This document shows, piece after piece, positions 34,073 through 43,232 of a stretch of DNA of 54,280 bases (position 1 is the stretch's first letter; every line of letters begins with the position of its first letter). Below the pieces are notes generated by a model. It saw nothing but the letters and a program-made list of their open reading frames with translations, was not told where the DNA came from and searched no databases. Source of the stretch: CAZIAK01 sp964537035 (GTDB lineage Bacteria > Planctomycetota > B15-G4); assembly GCA_964537035.1 (NCBI GenBank), contig CAZIAK010000034.1, forward strand, positions 1 to 54,280. Direction: 5' to 3'. Both the position numbers and the translations under genes were made by a program.

Positions 34073-36019
34073 ATGCACCTCGTCTTGGTCGCCCGCTCGG
34101 CCCTCTTGCTGGCGGTGGCCCTCTTGGCCACGGGCTGCGAGCCCCGGGCCGTGTCGATCCCAGCCGACCTGCCCTCTGGAGCGCTCGCGCTGCAGCCGGG
34201 TGACAGCCTGCTGCAGCACGCCGAGCGCATCAGGGTCAGCGACTTTCCCCAGACCAACCTGCCCCAGGCTGTGGGTCAGCGCCTGGTGGAGCTGTGGTCG
34301 TCCGATCCGTGGCCCATCGCCGCGGACGACTGGCTGGGAGGCGAGGCCCTCCCCTCGGGGGCTGGCACCGCCCTGGGTTTTGAAACCGGCGTCGCGTTGC
34401 GCCGCTGGCGTTGTCACCCTGCGCTGCGCCCTGACCTCGACGGGGGGCAGCTGCACCTGCTGCACGAGGGCCGCGAGGTCCGTCCGCTGTTCCAGGCGTC
34501 CGCCGCCCGTGAGTTGCAGTGGATGGACAACTCGGCCCAGCTGTTGTTCTGGTGGGTCGCCGACGAGGGCGCGTTGGTGGCCCTGGGCGCCAGACCACCG
34601 GGCCCCCTGAGCTACGTCTATGAGCCAGACGAGGCCCGGGGCGTGGGGCATTTCGAGCGCGGGCTGATCCCTGGCGGCGAGGCGCCGCAGAACGCATCTG
34701 AGCTGCTGTCACGGGTCACGGTGGGGGCCGTGGATCGCCGTGCCCTCGCCGCGCCCGCCCCCACCACCCTGCAGCTGGAGGTCGATTGGCTCGCGGGGGA
34801 CTCGCTCAGGGTGGCCGTGGCCGTGGCGGATCTTGGTCTGGGTTGGTCTGAGGCGCCCACTCCCGAAGAGCGCACCCGCAGGGGCTGGGTCGACGACCCT
34901 CGGCTGGGCTTGCGGCGTCTGGCCCCCAGGCCCGGCCAGGGTGATGGGGTCACGTTCGCCATCGAAGTGACCCTCCATGGCGAGGTGTTCCCGGTCTGGT
35001 CTCGTCACGTCCCGCCAGGCAAGGGTTGGCACGAGGAGACCGTCGATCTGGGGTACTTTGCCGGTCAGCCCATCAGCCTGGCCTTGATCACTCGACCTGG
35101 CAGGGACGGCTCCCAGCTCTTCGATCACGGGTTGTGGGGTGACCTGACAGTCGAGGGTGTGGTGGATGGCCCGCCCGTGCGCCCCCACGTGGTCTTGGTC
35201 GATCTGCCCGGTCTGGGCTCGGCCGATCGCACCCCGGGCCTGGACGGCTGGGCAACGGTCTCCGGAGCCACGGTCGTCGGCGCCATGGACGTCGAACCAT
35301 GGCCCGACGCGAGCCCGCCCGGCGCAGTGCGTCTGCCCGCTGCGGTCAGTCTGCTCACGGGCCTGAGGCGTCACGACCAGGGTGTGCGGCTCGCGCTGGA
35401 TCACCTGCCCGCCTCAATGGCCAGCCCGAACGCCAGCCTGAAGGCCAGCCTGGGCGCTGGTCTGGTCACCGACTTGGCGGCCGCCGGGTATGAGACCCGC
35501 GGACGCACGGAGGGCGGGCACATGGTGCCCGAACTGGGCTTCGCCGGCGGCTTCTCCCGCTTCGACTTTCAGCGACTCGACCTGGACACCTCGAGCAACG
35601 GCAGCTGGAGCCGGGAGCTGGCCTGGGTCTCCTCACGCCGCAGCGCCCGCCCCTTGTTCTTGTTCTTCTCCAGCGCCCAGATGCTGCCCCCGAGTTGTGA
35701 CGAGAAGGACGCCTTGCAGCGGCTCGACGGGCTGGTGGCCGACCTGCTGCGTCAGATCGATGAGGCCTTCGGTGGCGAACCGACCTTGATCGTGGTGACG
35801 TCAGATCACCCTCGGCCAGGGGCTGGCGCGACCGTGCCGTTGCTGGTGCGCTGGCCCCCAGGTTGGGCCTCGCGATCGGAGCTGAACGGGGAGGGTCGAG
35901 GGCTCGGCAGCGCCGCCGCGAGCACGGTCTCGATTCTGGACGTGGCGCCGACGATCCTTCACCTGGCAGGCCTGCAGCCCTCCCACGGCATGGACGGACG
36001 GAGCTTGGCTGAGCGCTGA
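34073..36019 (+). CDS. Sulfatase/alkaline-phosphatase-fold lipoprotein, catalytically degenerate
   Basis: A 648-residue lipoprotein: signal MHLVLVARSALLLAVALLA with lipobox LATGC (Cys22). The N-terminal 360 residues are beta-rich with no named domain. The C-terminal 280 residues keep the layout of the sulfatase-like proteins further along this window, but the catalytic positions have gone. The metal motif LISLDTLRPD is here LVDLPGLGSAD. The nucleophile segment TLPSH/TLPAH is RLPAA (Arg420), although LLTG after it is retained. TSDH survives near the end but the following FGEHG and second-His segment are deleted. It ends with the normal DVAPTILHLAGL...GRSL. It is best seen as a pseudoenzyme of the family. 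ATG 34073 is chosen for the signal peptide; the frame is open to 33944. Confidence 0.75.
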   Translation: MHLVLVARSALLLAVALLATGCEPRAVSIPADLPSGALALQPGDSLLQHAERIRVSDFPQTNLPQAVGQRLVELWSSDPWPIAADDWLGGEALPSGAGTALGFETGVALRRWRCHPALRPDLDGGQLHLLHEGREVRPLFQASAARELQWMDNSAQLLFWWVADEGALVALGARPPGPLSYVYEPDEARGVGHFERGLIPGGEAPQNASELLSRVTVGAVDRRALAAPAPTTLQLEVDWLAGDSLRVAVAVADLGLGWSEAPTPEERTRRGWVDDPRLGLRRLAPRPGQGDGVTFAIEVTLHGEVFPVWSRHVPPGKGWHEETVDLGYFAGQPISLALITRPGRDGSQLFDHGLWGDLTVEGVVDGPPVRPHVVLVDLPGLGSADRTPGLDGWATVSGATVVGAMDVEPWPDASPPGAVRLPAAVSLLTGLRRHDQGVRLALDHLPASMASPNASLKASLGAGLVTDLAAAGYETRGRTEGGHMVPELGFAGGFSRFDFQRLDLDTSSNGSWSRELAWVSSRRSARPLFLFFSSAQMLPPSCDEKDALQRLDGLVADLLRQIDEAFGGEPTLIVVTSDHPRPGAGATVPLLVRWPPGWASRSELNGEGRGLGSAAASTVSILDVAPTILHLAGLQPSHGMDGRSLAER

Positions 36020-36122
36020 GCGCGGTCCGACGGAGCGCCGAACAGAGGCTGGCTGAGTGTCACGGTGGTCCCGGCGGAGCGCGTGGGAGCTCGGCTGTGC
36101 GCAAGCCAGTCGCCCCAGGTCG

Positions 36123-38513
36123 CTAGGGCTTGATCACGAAGCTCCATTGGTCGGCCAGGCCAGCGGCCTCGCTGATCGGCGCGAGGCAGACGCCCTCTCT
36201 GCAGATCCAGACCATGGCGCCCTCGTCTGCGGTGCGATCGGAGAGCAAGGACGGCATCTCTTGAACACCCGCCCCGGCCAGGGCGGCCGCTGCCTCCGGA
36301 GCCCGGGCCACCAGGAGCGCGGCGGGCAGGAAGGTGCTCCGGGCTGCGGCCAGCAAGGCCTGGTAATCGGGGTTCTCGGGCGCGCCGTCGAGGACCACCT
36401 CGGCCAGGGGACCGGCCCAGGCGTCGAGAGTGAGCAGCAAGCTAGGCAGGCTGGCGGCGGCTCCTGAGGTCAGACCGCCCAAGCGCGCGAGGGCCTTGTC
36501 GAGGGAGGCTCGCAGCACACCGTCGTCGTCGAGAGGCGAGAGCCGGGCGAAGATCCACAGGGCGATGCTCTGGGGCGAGGGCCGGGCGCCGTCCACCACC
36601 TTGCGGCCCCGCGAGGGCAACAGGGGGTCGTCGCCCAGGGTGAGGAAGAAGCCGCCCTTGTCAGGGTCTTCGAAGCGCTCGTGCATGGCGAAGGCCAGCT
36701 CCCAGGCGAAGGCCAGCAGGTCGGCGTTCCCCGTGGTCTCGTAGGCGTCGAGGATGCCCCAGGCCAGGTAGGCGTGGTCGGTCAGGTCGCCGGCTCCGGA
36801 CGCTCGCCCTTCGAAGAGCTGGTGGTGCAGCTGCAGCGCGCCCTGCTCATCCCGATACGAGAGCTCGGTCATGAGCGCGTGGGCCAGCTCGCCGGTGACA
36901 ACCCTGAACGGCTCGTCGTCGAGCAGCCGCGCCGAGAGGGCGAAGGCGCTCAGGGCCAGGCCATTCCACGAGGTCAGGCACTTCTCATCGCGAAACGCCT
37001 GGGGACGCCGGGCGCGCACGCCCATCAGCCGGTCCCGCTGCGTGTCGAGCCAGGTGACGAACTCTGCGCCGCTGGGCAGGCCATCCCCAGGGTCGGCGGC
37101 CAGCTCGTCGACGTTTCGCCGAGGCCGGGGGATGGACAGTCCCCGCTCGAAGTTGCCCTCGTCGGTGATCTCGAAGAGCCGAGCGAAATGCGCGCCGTCC
37201 GTGTCGCCGAGCACGCGCTTCAGCTCACCTGGCGTCCAGAGATAGACGTCCCCCTCTTCGGCGTGATCACTGGTCGCCTGGCCCTGCTCGTCGTAGGGCA
37301 ACGAATCTGCATCTCGGGCGGAGTAGAACAGGCCTTCGGGGGAGCGCATGTCGTCCAGCAGCCAGGACAGGGTGTCCCGGGCCACCCGCGCGAAGCGGGC
37401 CTCTCCTGTCACCGCGTAGGCCTCGGCGTAGGCGCTGCTGAGCAGGGCGTTGTCGTAGAGCATCTTCTCGAAATGGGGCACGTCCCAGCGGGGGTCGGTG
37501 GAGTAGCGATGAAAGCCCCCGCCCACCTGATCGCGCATGCCGCCCTTGGACATGGCGTCCAGGGTGACCAGGGCGGGCCCCAGGTCGATGTCGTCGGTAC
37601 GCAACGAGCGGCGCAACAAGAAGCGCAGCACCATCGATGGGGGGAAACGGTTGGGGCCGCGGCTGGCCATGCCGCCCAGCACGGGGTCCAGGCCCTCGAT
37701 CAGCTCTTGGGTCGCCGCGGCCAGTAGCACGTCCGTCTCGAAGGGCTCTGCTTTGGGCAGGCGGTCTGCCAGCAGGATCGGGTCGTTCTTTTCGGTCAGG
37801 TCGAGGATGTTCTGGCGGTCGTTTGTCCAGGCGTTGGAGAGGTCGGTGAGCATCTTCATGAACGAGGGCATGCGGCCCCGGCCCACGGGCGGGTAGTAGG
37901 TCCCGGCGTGGTAGGGCTTGCCGTCGGGGGTGAGCCAGGCCGAGAGGGGCCAGCCACCGCTGCCGGTCATGGCCTGCACCGCGTCCATGTAACGCTGGTC
38001 GACGTCCGGGCGCTGCTCCCTGTCGACCTTGATGCACACGTAGTGGCTGTTCATGTAGGCGGCGGTGGCTTCGTTCATGAACGACTCGTGTTCCATGACG
38101 TGGCACCAGTGACACGAGCTGTAGCCGATCGAGAGGAACACTGGGCGGTTGAGCTCTGCCGCCAGGGCGAAGGCCTCGGGGCCCCAGGGATGCCATTCCA
38201 CCGGGTTGTCTGCGTGCTGACGCAGGTAGGGGCTGTCTGTGGCGAGCAGCCGCCAGCCGCCGCTGCGTGCGGCCAGGTTGCTCTGGGCAGTTCTGGCGCC
38301 GTCGCCGTGAGCTGCAGCGGCCGCTGAGCCGGTGTCCTGGCTAGCAACGGTGGCCGCATCCGGGTGGGTGACGGCGCCAGGAGCCCCGTCGTCCACCTGG
38401 GCGGGGGCGCAGGCGGGGGCCGCACAGAGCAGCAACAGCGCTCCGGCCAGGGCGCAGAGCAGGGTTTGCCGGGGACCACTGTTAGACTGGTTCACTTCGC
38501 GATGTCTTGGCAT
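36123..38513 (-). CDS. DUF255 thioredoxin-domain protein (YyaL/SPATA20-like), exported
   Basis: A 796-residue protein. It has a hydrophobic signal (about residues 16-35); the Cys in AAPAC could be a weak lipobox, otherwise cleavage follows APAQ. A spacer of 45 Ala/Asp-rich residues leads to the DUF255 thioredoxin fold: NPVEWHPWGPEAF, then SIGYSSCHWCHVMEHESF with Cys134 and Cys137. The remainder is the (alpha/alpha)6-barrel half (GGMRDQVGGGFHRYSTD, WDVPHFEKMLYDN, CLTSWNGLALSAF) normal for the family, whose function is not settled. Most homologues are cytoplasmic, so export is notable. ATG 38513 is chosen for the signal peptide; the frame is open upstream across the divergent promoter region. 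It converges on the degenerate sulfatase gene. Confidence 0.88.
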   Translation of the reverse strand: MPRHREVNQSNSGPRQTLLCALAGALLLLCAAPACAPAQVDDGAPGAVTHPDAATVASQDTGSAAAAAHGDGARTAQSNLAARSGGWRLLATDSPYLRQHADNPVEWHPWGPEAFALAAELNRPVFLSIGYSSCHWCHVMEHESFMNEATAAYMNSHYVCIKVDREQRPDVDQRYMDAVQAMTGSGGWPLSAWLTPDGKPYHAGTYYPPVGRGRMPSFMKMLTDLSNAWTNDRQNILDLTEKNDPILLADRLPKAEPFETDVLLAAATQELIEGLDPVLGGMASRGPNRFPPSMVLRFLLRRSLRTDDIDLGPALVTLDAMSKGGMRDQVGGGFHRYSTDPRWDVPHFEKMLYDNALLSSAYAEAYAVTGEARFARVARDTLSWLLDDMRSPEGLFYSARDADSLPYDEQGQATSDHAEEGDVYLWTPGELKRVLGDTDGAHFARLFEITDEGNFERGLSIPRPRRNVDELAADPGDGLPSGAEFVTWLDTQRDRLMGVRARRPQAFRDEKCLTSWNGLALSAFALSARLLDDEPFRVVTGELAHALMTELSYRDEQGALQLHHQLFEGRASGAGDLTDHAYLAWGILDAYETTGNADLLAFAWELAFAMHERFEDPDKGGFFLTLGDDPLLPSRGRKVVDGARPSPQSIALWIFARLSPLDDDGVLRASLDKALARLGGLTSGAAASLPSLLLTLDAWAGPLAEVVLDGAPENPDYQALLAAARSTFLPAALLVARAPEAAAALAGAGVQEMPSLLSDRTADEGAMVWICREGVCLAPISEAAGLADQWSFVIKP

Positions 38514-38558
38514 CTCGCCACGATAACAAGCCCACCCTGACACTCTGTCCAGCGACCC

Positions 38559-39320
38559 ATGCGCGTCTTCGCCCTCTCTGATCCTCATCTGTCCTTTGGT
38601 ACGTCGGGCAAGACCATGGATCGTTTCGGTCCTCAGTGGGTCGATCACCCGACCCGCATGGCAGAAGCTTGGGATCGCCTGGTGGCCGACGACGACCTGG
38701 TGTTGGTGCCCGGCGACATCAGCTGGGCTCGCACCGCCGAGCAGGTGGCCCCCGATCTGGCCTGGCTGGCAGACCGCCCGGGTACCAAGCTCATGGGCAA
38801 GGGCAACCACGACTCGTGGTGGAAGAAGAAGGCCAAGTTGGCGCCTCTGCTGCCCCCTGGTGTCCTCGCGCTCGACGGCGATGTGGTGCAGGTGGGCCCC
38901 CTGGCCATCGCTGGCACCCGCTTGTGGGACACCCCCGAGGTGGCCTACCACGACCACATCGTCTGGCAGGGAGAACCCATCTCCGCCGAGCTGACGGCTG
39001 ATCAGGCGGCGGCCGCCGAGAAGGTCTTTCGCCGAGAGATGGGCAAGCTGGAGCGGTCCCTCGAAGCACTACCCCAGGCGGCGGGGGAACGCCTGGCCAT
39101 GGTCCATTACCCGCCGGTGTCACCGGGGTTGGCGGCCAACGAGATGACCGCCCTGTTCGAGCGAGCCAGGGTCTCCCACGTGGTTTTCGGGCACCTCCAC
39201 GCCCTCGACCCGGCTCGGGCAGACGAGATCGGCGGTGAGGCCCGGGGCGTGACCTACCACTGTGCCGCCTGCGACTTCATCGACTTCTCGCCCCTGCTGA
39301 TCTGCGAGATCGAGAGCTGA
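38559..39320 (+). CDS. Metallophosphoesterase
   Basis: A 253-residue calcineurin-like phosphoesterase. The five dimetal motifs are all present: SDPHLSF (Asp8, His10), VPGDISW, GKGNHDSWW, MVHYPP and VFGHLHA. No signal peptide is seen, so it is cytoplasmic. Close family members of this length and with GNHDSWWKK are typically annotated as phosphohydrolases of unknown substrate. It is divergent from the DUF255 gene with only 45 nt between the starts, and it ends 83 nt before tRNA-Glu. Confidence 0.9.
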   Translation: MRVFALSDPHLSFGTSGKTMDRFGPQWVDHPTRMAEAWDRLVADDDLVLVPGDISWARTAEQVAPDLAWLADRPGTKLMGKGNHDSWWKKKAKLAPLLPPGVLALDGDVVQVGPLAIAGTRLWDTPEVAYHDHIVWQGEPISAELTADQAAAAEKVFRREMGKLERSLEALPQAAGERLAMVHYPPVSPGLAANEMTALFERARVSHVVFGHLHALDPARADEIGGEARGVTYHCAACDFIDFSPLLICEIES

Positions 39321-39403
39321 CAGGAAGGGGGGTGATTCGGTGGCGCCCTCTCCCGTATCATCCCGCCTCGCCGCACCAGCCTTGCGAGGCTGATCGGCCG
39401 GTA

Positions 39404-39480
39404 GGCCCCATCGTCTAGTCAGGTCAGGACACCAGGTTTTCATCCTGGCAACACGGGTTCGAATCCCGTTGGGGTCACCA
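39404..39480 (+). tRNA. tRNA-Glu (anticodon TTC)
   Basis: A 77-nt cloverleaf. The acceptor GGCCCCA pairs with TGGGGTC (one G-T). The anticodon stem CCAGG/CCTGG holds loop TTTTCAT with TTC. The T-arm is ACGGGTTCGAATCCCGT. The discriminator is A and CCA is encoded (39478-39480). Confidence 0.97.
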
Positions 39481-39972
39481 TTCTTGCGCCGCAGCGGGGT
39501 GGCGGGTGAGAGGACTGTTCCCCAGTCGGCCTTCGCCTCGTGTGGCTTCCCTCGTGTCGACCTTGATGCTCGGCATTGGGATGGGACAATCGGCGCCTCG
39601 CATGTTCAAGGGCCGGGTCTTGGGCCACGGAGCCACTTTTGTTTCTGCCTTGCGTCTCTCTGATGGCCGGTCAGCGGATGGGCGATCGGCCGGGCTTTGT
39701 CGAGGGTGCAGTCTGGGACGGTGCCTCATGGGAGGCTCGGCGGGGGATCAAGGAGTGGCTGACTCGGCAGTTCCCTCCGAATCGGAGTTACAAGCCGACG
39801 ATTGATCAACTCCCCATGACTCGAATGTTGGATCTCGGCCAGCTTCGCGATGCCGACGTTCCGTGTATTGGAACGCTGGAGCGGGCCTTGACGTTGCTTG
39901 GCGAGTTGCTCGACACGCAGGATGTCTATCCTCAGTCGTTGCCAACCTATCCGTAGTTCTCCGGAGAGCCCC
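39481..39972. other. Lower-GC stretch after tRNA-Glu
   Basis: 492 bases between tRNA-Glu and the glycosylasparaginase gene. Its second half is visibly richer in A and T than its surroundings and holds one candidate small gene (39663-39956). No repeat of the tRNA 3' end that would mark an integration site was noticed. Confidence 0.5.
39663..39956 (+). CDS. Candidate small protein or gene fragment
   Basis: A possible 97-residue product, MAGQRMGDRPGFVEG at the start. The segment RRGIKEWLTRQFPPNRSYKP followed by IDQLPMTRMLDLGQLRDADV and a Leu-rich amphipathic stretch near the C-terminus has the look of real protein. No Shine-Dalgarno is visible at ATG 39663 and no family was recognised. The lower GC suggests foreign origin, perhaps the remnant of something inserted next to the tRNA. 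It ends 16 nt before the next gene. Confidence 0.35.
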   Translation: MAGQRMGDRPGFVEGAVWDGASWEARRGIKEWLTRQFPPNRSYKPTIDQLPMTRMLDLGQLRDADVPCIGTLERALTLLGELLDTQDVYPQSLPTYP

Positions 39973-41037
39973 ATGACCATCCCACTGAGCCGTCGACAGA
40001 TCTTGAGAGATGCAGGGCGGGCGTTGGCGAGCGGTGCGCTGGCAGCGGGATGCGTCGGCGCGGCTGCGAACTCGGGCGAGTCGGGAGCAGCTGGCGCCGC
40101 TGCTGAAGAGGCCGACGGCGCGGGGCACGACCAGCCCGCGGGCGCGAAGGCGGGCACCCGCGACACCACCCACCGCGACCAGGCCATCGCCTCCACCTGG
40201 GGTTTCGGCCAGGCCGCCAACGCCGTGGCCTGGAAGAGGCTCGCCGCTGGTGTGGCCCATCCCCTCGACGCTGTGGAGGCTGGCGTGCGGGTCACCGAGG
40301 CCGACGCGTCCATTCAGTCGGTGGGCTACGGCGGCAACCCCAACGCCCTGGGCGTGGTGCAGCTCGACGCGGCCATCATGCGCGGCGACACCCTCGACTG
40401 CGGGTCAGTGGCGGCCCTCGAAGAGATCTTGCACCCCGTGTCCGTGGCCCGCCTGGTCATGGAACGGAGCCGCCACGTCTTGCTGGCGGGGGCTGGTGCG
40501 CAGCTCTTCGCGCTCGAGCACGGCTTCGCCACCCAGGACCTGCTGACCCAGAAGGCGCGGGAGGCCTGGCAGCGCTGGTTGGCGAGCAACCTCGAGCGCC
40601 CTGCTCCCGAGGATGACCATGACACCATCGGCATGATCGTCAAGGACGGCAGCCGCTTCGCCATGGCCGTGACAACCAGCGGCGCGGCCTACAAGCTGCC
40701 GGGTCGGGTGGGCGATTCGCCCATCGTGGGCGCTGGCGGCTACTGCGATGACGAGGCCGGCGGGTGCGTGGCCACGGGCACGGGTGAAGAGGTCATCCGC
40801 AACTGCGGCAGCTTCGCCGTGGTGGATGCCATGCGCAGGGGCGCCCACCCGGCGCAGGCCACCGCCGACGTGGTGGCGCGCATCGAACGGCGCATGGCCG
40901 CCGGTGGTCGCAAGCACTTCATCGGCATGGTCGCCATGGACCGCCACGGTCGGGTGGGTGGCGCGAGCACCAACGCCGCGTTCCCCTACGCGCTGACGGA
41001 CGAGAGCGGCACGAGCCTGGTGCAGGTCACGCCGTGA
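39973..41037 (+). CDS. N4-(beta-N-acetylglucosaminyl)-L-asparaginase, Tat-exported lipoprotein
   Basis: This 354-residue Ntn-hydrolase cleaves the GlcNAc-Asn bond of N-glycoproteins in characterised homologues. The catalytic Thr218 lies in HDTIGMIV, where autoproteolysis creates alpha and beta chains; GAGGYCDDEAGGCVATGTGEE and GGASTNAAFPYA are further family motifs. The N-terminus has a twin-arginine motif SRRQIL followed by a short hydrophobic run and lipobox LAAGC, so it is folded before export and then lipidated. A 60-residue Ala/Gly/Glu-rich spacer precedes the enzyme. ATG 39973 has GGAGAG at 39963-39968. The stop overlaps the next gene as GTGA. Confidence 0.9.
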   Translation: MTIPLSRRQILRDAGRALASGALAAGCVGAAANSGESGAAGAAAEEADGAGHDQPAGAKAGTRDTTHRDQAIASTWGFGQAANAVAWKRLAAGVAHPLDAVEAGVRVTEADASIQSVGYGGNPNALGVVQLDAAIMRGDTLDCGSVAALEEILHPVSVARLVMERSRHVLLAGAGAQLFALEHGFATQDLLTQKAREAWQRWLASNLERPAPEDDHDTIGMIVKDGSRFAMAVTTSGAAYKLPGRVGDSPIVGAGGYCDDEAGGCVATGTGEEVIRNCGSFAVVDAMRRGAHPAQATADVVARIERRMAAGGRKHFIGMVAMDRHGRVGGASTNAAFPYALTDESGTSLVQVTP

Positions 41038-41495
41038 AGCGTACCACCAGCCAGCACGAGTCGTTGCGCCCCGGCGAACACTGCCGTATCACCGAGGCCG
41101 AGTGGTTCGACGTGCTCGAGTCTGCCGAGCTGCTGCACCAGTGGGGCTCGGCCCTGCTCGTCGAGGAGGCCGATTTCGGCGCCGGCGCGAGCGCCGCAGT
41201 GATGTCTGAAGAGGCCAGCGTCACCCTCGTGCGAGCCTACTGGCGGGACGACAGCCCAGCCCACCGGCACACGGCCTGGCGCTTCGACACCGCCACGTCT
41301 CAGCATGTGCGCGAGAACGTGGCCGCCATCGAGCAGGCGTCCTCAGAGGTGGCGACTCTTCTGGCCCAAGCGGAGGCACGGGGCAGCAGCACGATCGAGG
41401 AGCTCGCTGCCCAGAAGGACGCCAGCGAGGCGTTCACCCAACGGGCAGAGGACTTCTACCGGGAGCTGTTGCGTCTCGGGCCAAAGAAGAGCTGA
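41034..41495 (+). CDS. Hypothetical protein coupled to the glycosylasparaginase
   Basis: A 153-residue acidic soluble protein, not recognised. The first half is mixed alpha/beta (EWFDVLESAELLHQWGSALLVEE); the second half is helical with a likely coiled coil at about 88-145 (VRENVAAIEQASSEVATLLAQAEA). No signal peptide and no Cys or His pattern suggestive of a metal site, apart from single residues. GTG 41034 overlaps the upstream stop by 4 nt, so it is co-translated with an exported enzyme although it looks cytoplasmic. It might be a chaperone for the Tat substrate. Confidence 0.7.
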   Translation: MKRTTSQHESLRPGEHCRITEAEWFDVLESAELLHQWGSALLVEEADFGAGASAAVMSEEASVTLVRAYWRDDSPAHRHTAWRFDTATSQHVRENVAAIEQASSEVATLLAQAEARGSSTIEELAAQKDASEAFTQRAEDFYRELLRLGPKKS

Positions 41496-41510
41496 GGCTC
41501 GATCGCCCGC

Positions 41511-43232
41511 TCAGGCCGCCACGTGCTCGGCGGTGTCCTTGTCTGCAGTCGTCTGGGCCTGACCGATGAGGTCGGCCGCCGCCACCGCTGGTGTGGCCCG
41601 GCCCCGCTCATCCGCCGAACGCTCGCACCGTGGCAGACCCACCGGCGGACGGCGCACCAGGGCCAGCACGTTGCCCTGGCCTCTGGCCCGAGCGATCCAG
41701 CCCTTCACCCGTAGCTTGAAGTAGTGGCTGAAGAAACGGGGGAAGCGGGCCCAGCTCAGGTCATAGCCTTCGCGGGCGGGCGGGAAACTCAGCCCCCGCG
41801 CGTGTTTCCAGGCGTAGAACACCCGAGTGAATCTGAACAGGTTGAACTTGCCCCAGACCCGCCAGAGGCCCGTGTTGATGAGCAGCTTGGCGAACTTGGG
41901 GGAGTAGTTGTTGTGCACCTCGACGCGCGTCGCATAGGGCCGGGCGAAGTCGGTGTGATATTGGCGATGGGTCGAGATGTCGCCGGGCTCGCTCTGGGCC
42001 TTGATGCGGTCGGCCATCTGCTGGCTCAGCGACCCTGCGTTCACCGCCTGATCGAGGATCTCGGCCCCGGCCCAGATGTCCAGCCAGTAGATGGACACGC
42101 AGTCGGGCCTGTGCTCGGCGTAGAACCGCTCGAGCTTCTTGCAGTCGTCCTCGCTCTCGCCTGGCAGGCCGAAGATCTGATCGACGAACAGCCCGATGCC
42201 GTGCTGTTTGCACAGGTCGATGGCGCGGGAGATCTGGTCGTCGCTGTTGGGTCGTCCGATGAGCTTGCGCACCTCGGGGTTCAGCGATTGCACACCCATC
42301 TGGATCTGCTGGCAGCCGATCGTCTTCAGGTAGACGATGGTGCGCTCGTTGATGTTGTTGGGGATGGCGAAGCACTTGAAGGGCAGGCGCTCCGCGTCGG
42401 TCATGCGCTCGGACAGCTCGCGCAGCCACTCTTCGTCGGCGCAGATGTCGTCGTCGTTGACGCGCATGAGCTTGGGGTTGTACGCGGCCTTCACCCGCCG
42501 TAGCTCGTCGAGCACGTTGGTCACGGAGCGGCTGCGCAGGAAGTCCCGGGTGTACATGTAGTCCTTGCGATCCGGGTAGTAGAGCCGCCGGTAGGTGTTG
42601 TTGCCGCAGAACGTGCAACCCCAGGGGCAGCCTCTGCGCCACTCCACCAGATGGCCCACCGTGAACGGAGGGCCCAGCTGCCAGAACAGCTCCTTGTCCG
42701 GCGCGTGGTAGCGGTCGAGGTCCTGCTCGTAGGGACGCAGGGGGTTCTCGGTGTAGTGCCCCTGCTCGTCCCGCCAGGCCAGGTTGGGGATGGCCGTGTC
42801 GACGGCGCCGTCTTCGAGCGAGTTCACCAGCTCGACCAGTCCGTCCTCTGCTTCACCCCGCACGATCCAGTCGTAGGCTCCGCTCTCGGTGAGCGCCTCA
42901 CCGGACGCTGTGGCGTGGTAGCCACCGGCCACGATGGTCACCTCGGGGAGGGCCTCGCGGATCTTCTCGGCCCACCGCGTACACCAGTCGGCGTTGGCCG
43001 TGAGCACCTGAAAGCCCACCACGTCCGGTGCAAACTCTTCGATGCGCTGCAGGATCTCCTTCTCGAAAGAGAAGAGCTTCGCCGCCCAGCGGTTGTTGTA
43101 TTCCTGGCGGAAGAAGTCGAACAACCGGGGGTCGAAAACGAGCCCGGTCTCGTGGCCCGCGTGACGCAGGGCCGACGACAGATACTGCAGACCGAGACTC
43201 TCGACTTCGTTGTAAAGAAAGAGAACGCGCAC
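41511..43232 (-). CDS. B12-binding-domain radical SAM protein
   Basis: A 573-residue enzyme. Residues 1-140 are a cobalamin-binding-type Rossmann domain (LFLYNEVESLGLQYLSSALRHAGH; VVGFQVLTAN; AGGYHATA). The radical SAM [4Fe-4S] motif is Cys202-x3-Cys206-x2-Cys209 (RRGCPWGCTFC), followed by LMRVNDDDICADEEW, MGVQSLNPEVRKLIGR and GIGLFVDQIFGLPGES. Class B methylases of this design modify lipids, antibiotics and cofactors; others are not methylases. The C-terminal 60 residues are low complexity. Neighbouring methyltransferases on the same strand suggest envelope glycan or lipid tailoring, which is an inference. It converges on the hypothetical gene at 41034. Confidence 0.88.
   Translation of the reverse strand: MRVLFLYNEVESLGLQYLSSALRHAGHETGLVFDPRLFDFFRQEYNNRWAAKLFSFEKEILQRIEEFAPDVVGFQVLTANADWCTRWAEKIREALPEVTIVAGGYHATASGEALTESGAYDWIVRGEAEDGLVELVNSLEDGAVDTAIPNLAWRDEQGHYTENPLRPYEQDLDRYHAPDKELFWQLGPPFTVGHLVEWRRGCPWGCTFCGNNTYRRLYYPDRKDYMYTRDFLRSRSVTNVLDELRRVKAAYNPKLMRVNDDDICADEEWLRELSERMTDAERLPFKCFAIPNNINERTIVYLKTIGCQQIQMGVQSLNPEVRKLIGRPNSDDQISRAIDLCKQHGIGLFVDQIFGLPGESEDDCKKLERFYAEHRPDCVSIYWLDIWAGAEILDQAVNAGSLSQQMADRIKAQSEPGDISTHRQYHTDFARPYATRVEVHNNYSPKFAKLLINTGLWRVWGKFNLFRFTRVFYAWKHARGLSFPPAREGYDLSWARFPRFFSHYFKLRVKGWIARARGQGNVLALVRRPPVGLPRCERSADERGRATPAVAAADLIGQAQTTADKDTAEHVAA

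Noticed and set aside
39404..39480. Attachment site of an integrative element at tRNA-Glu
   Set aside because: No second copy of the tRNA 3' end and no integrase were seen downstream; only lower GC supports it.
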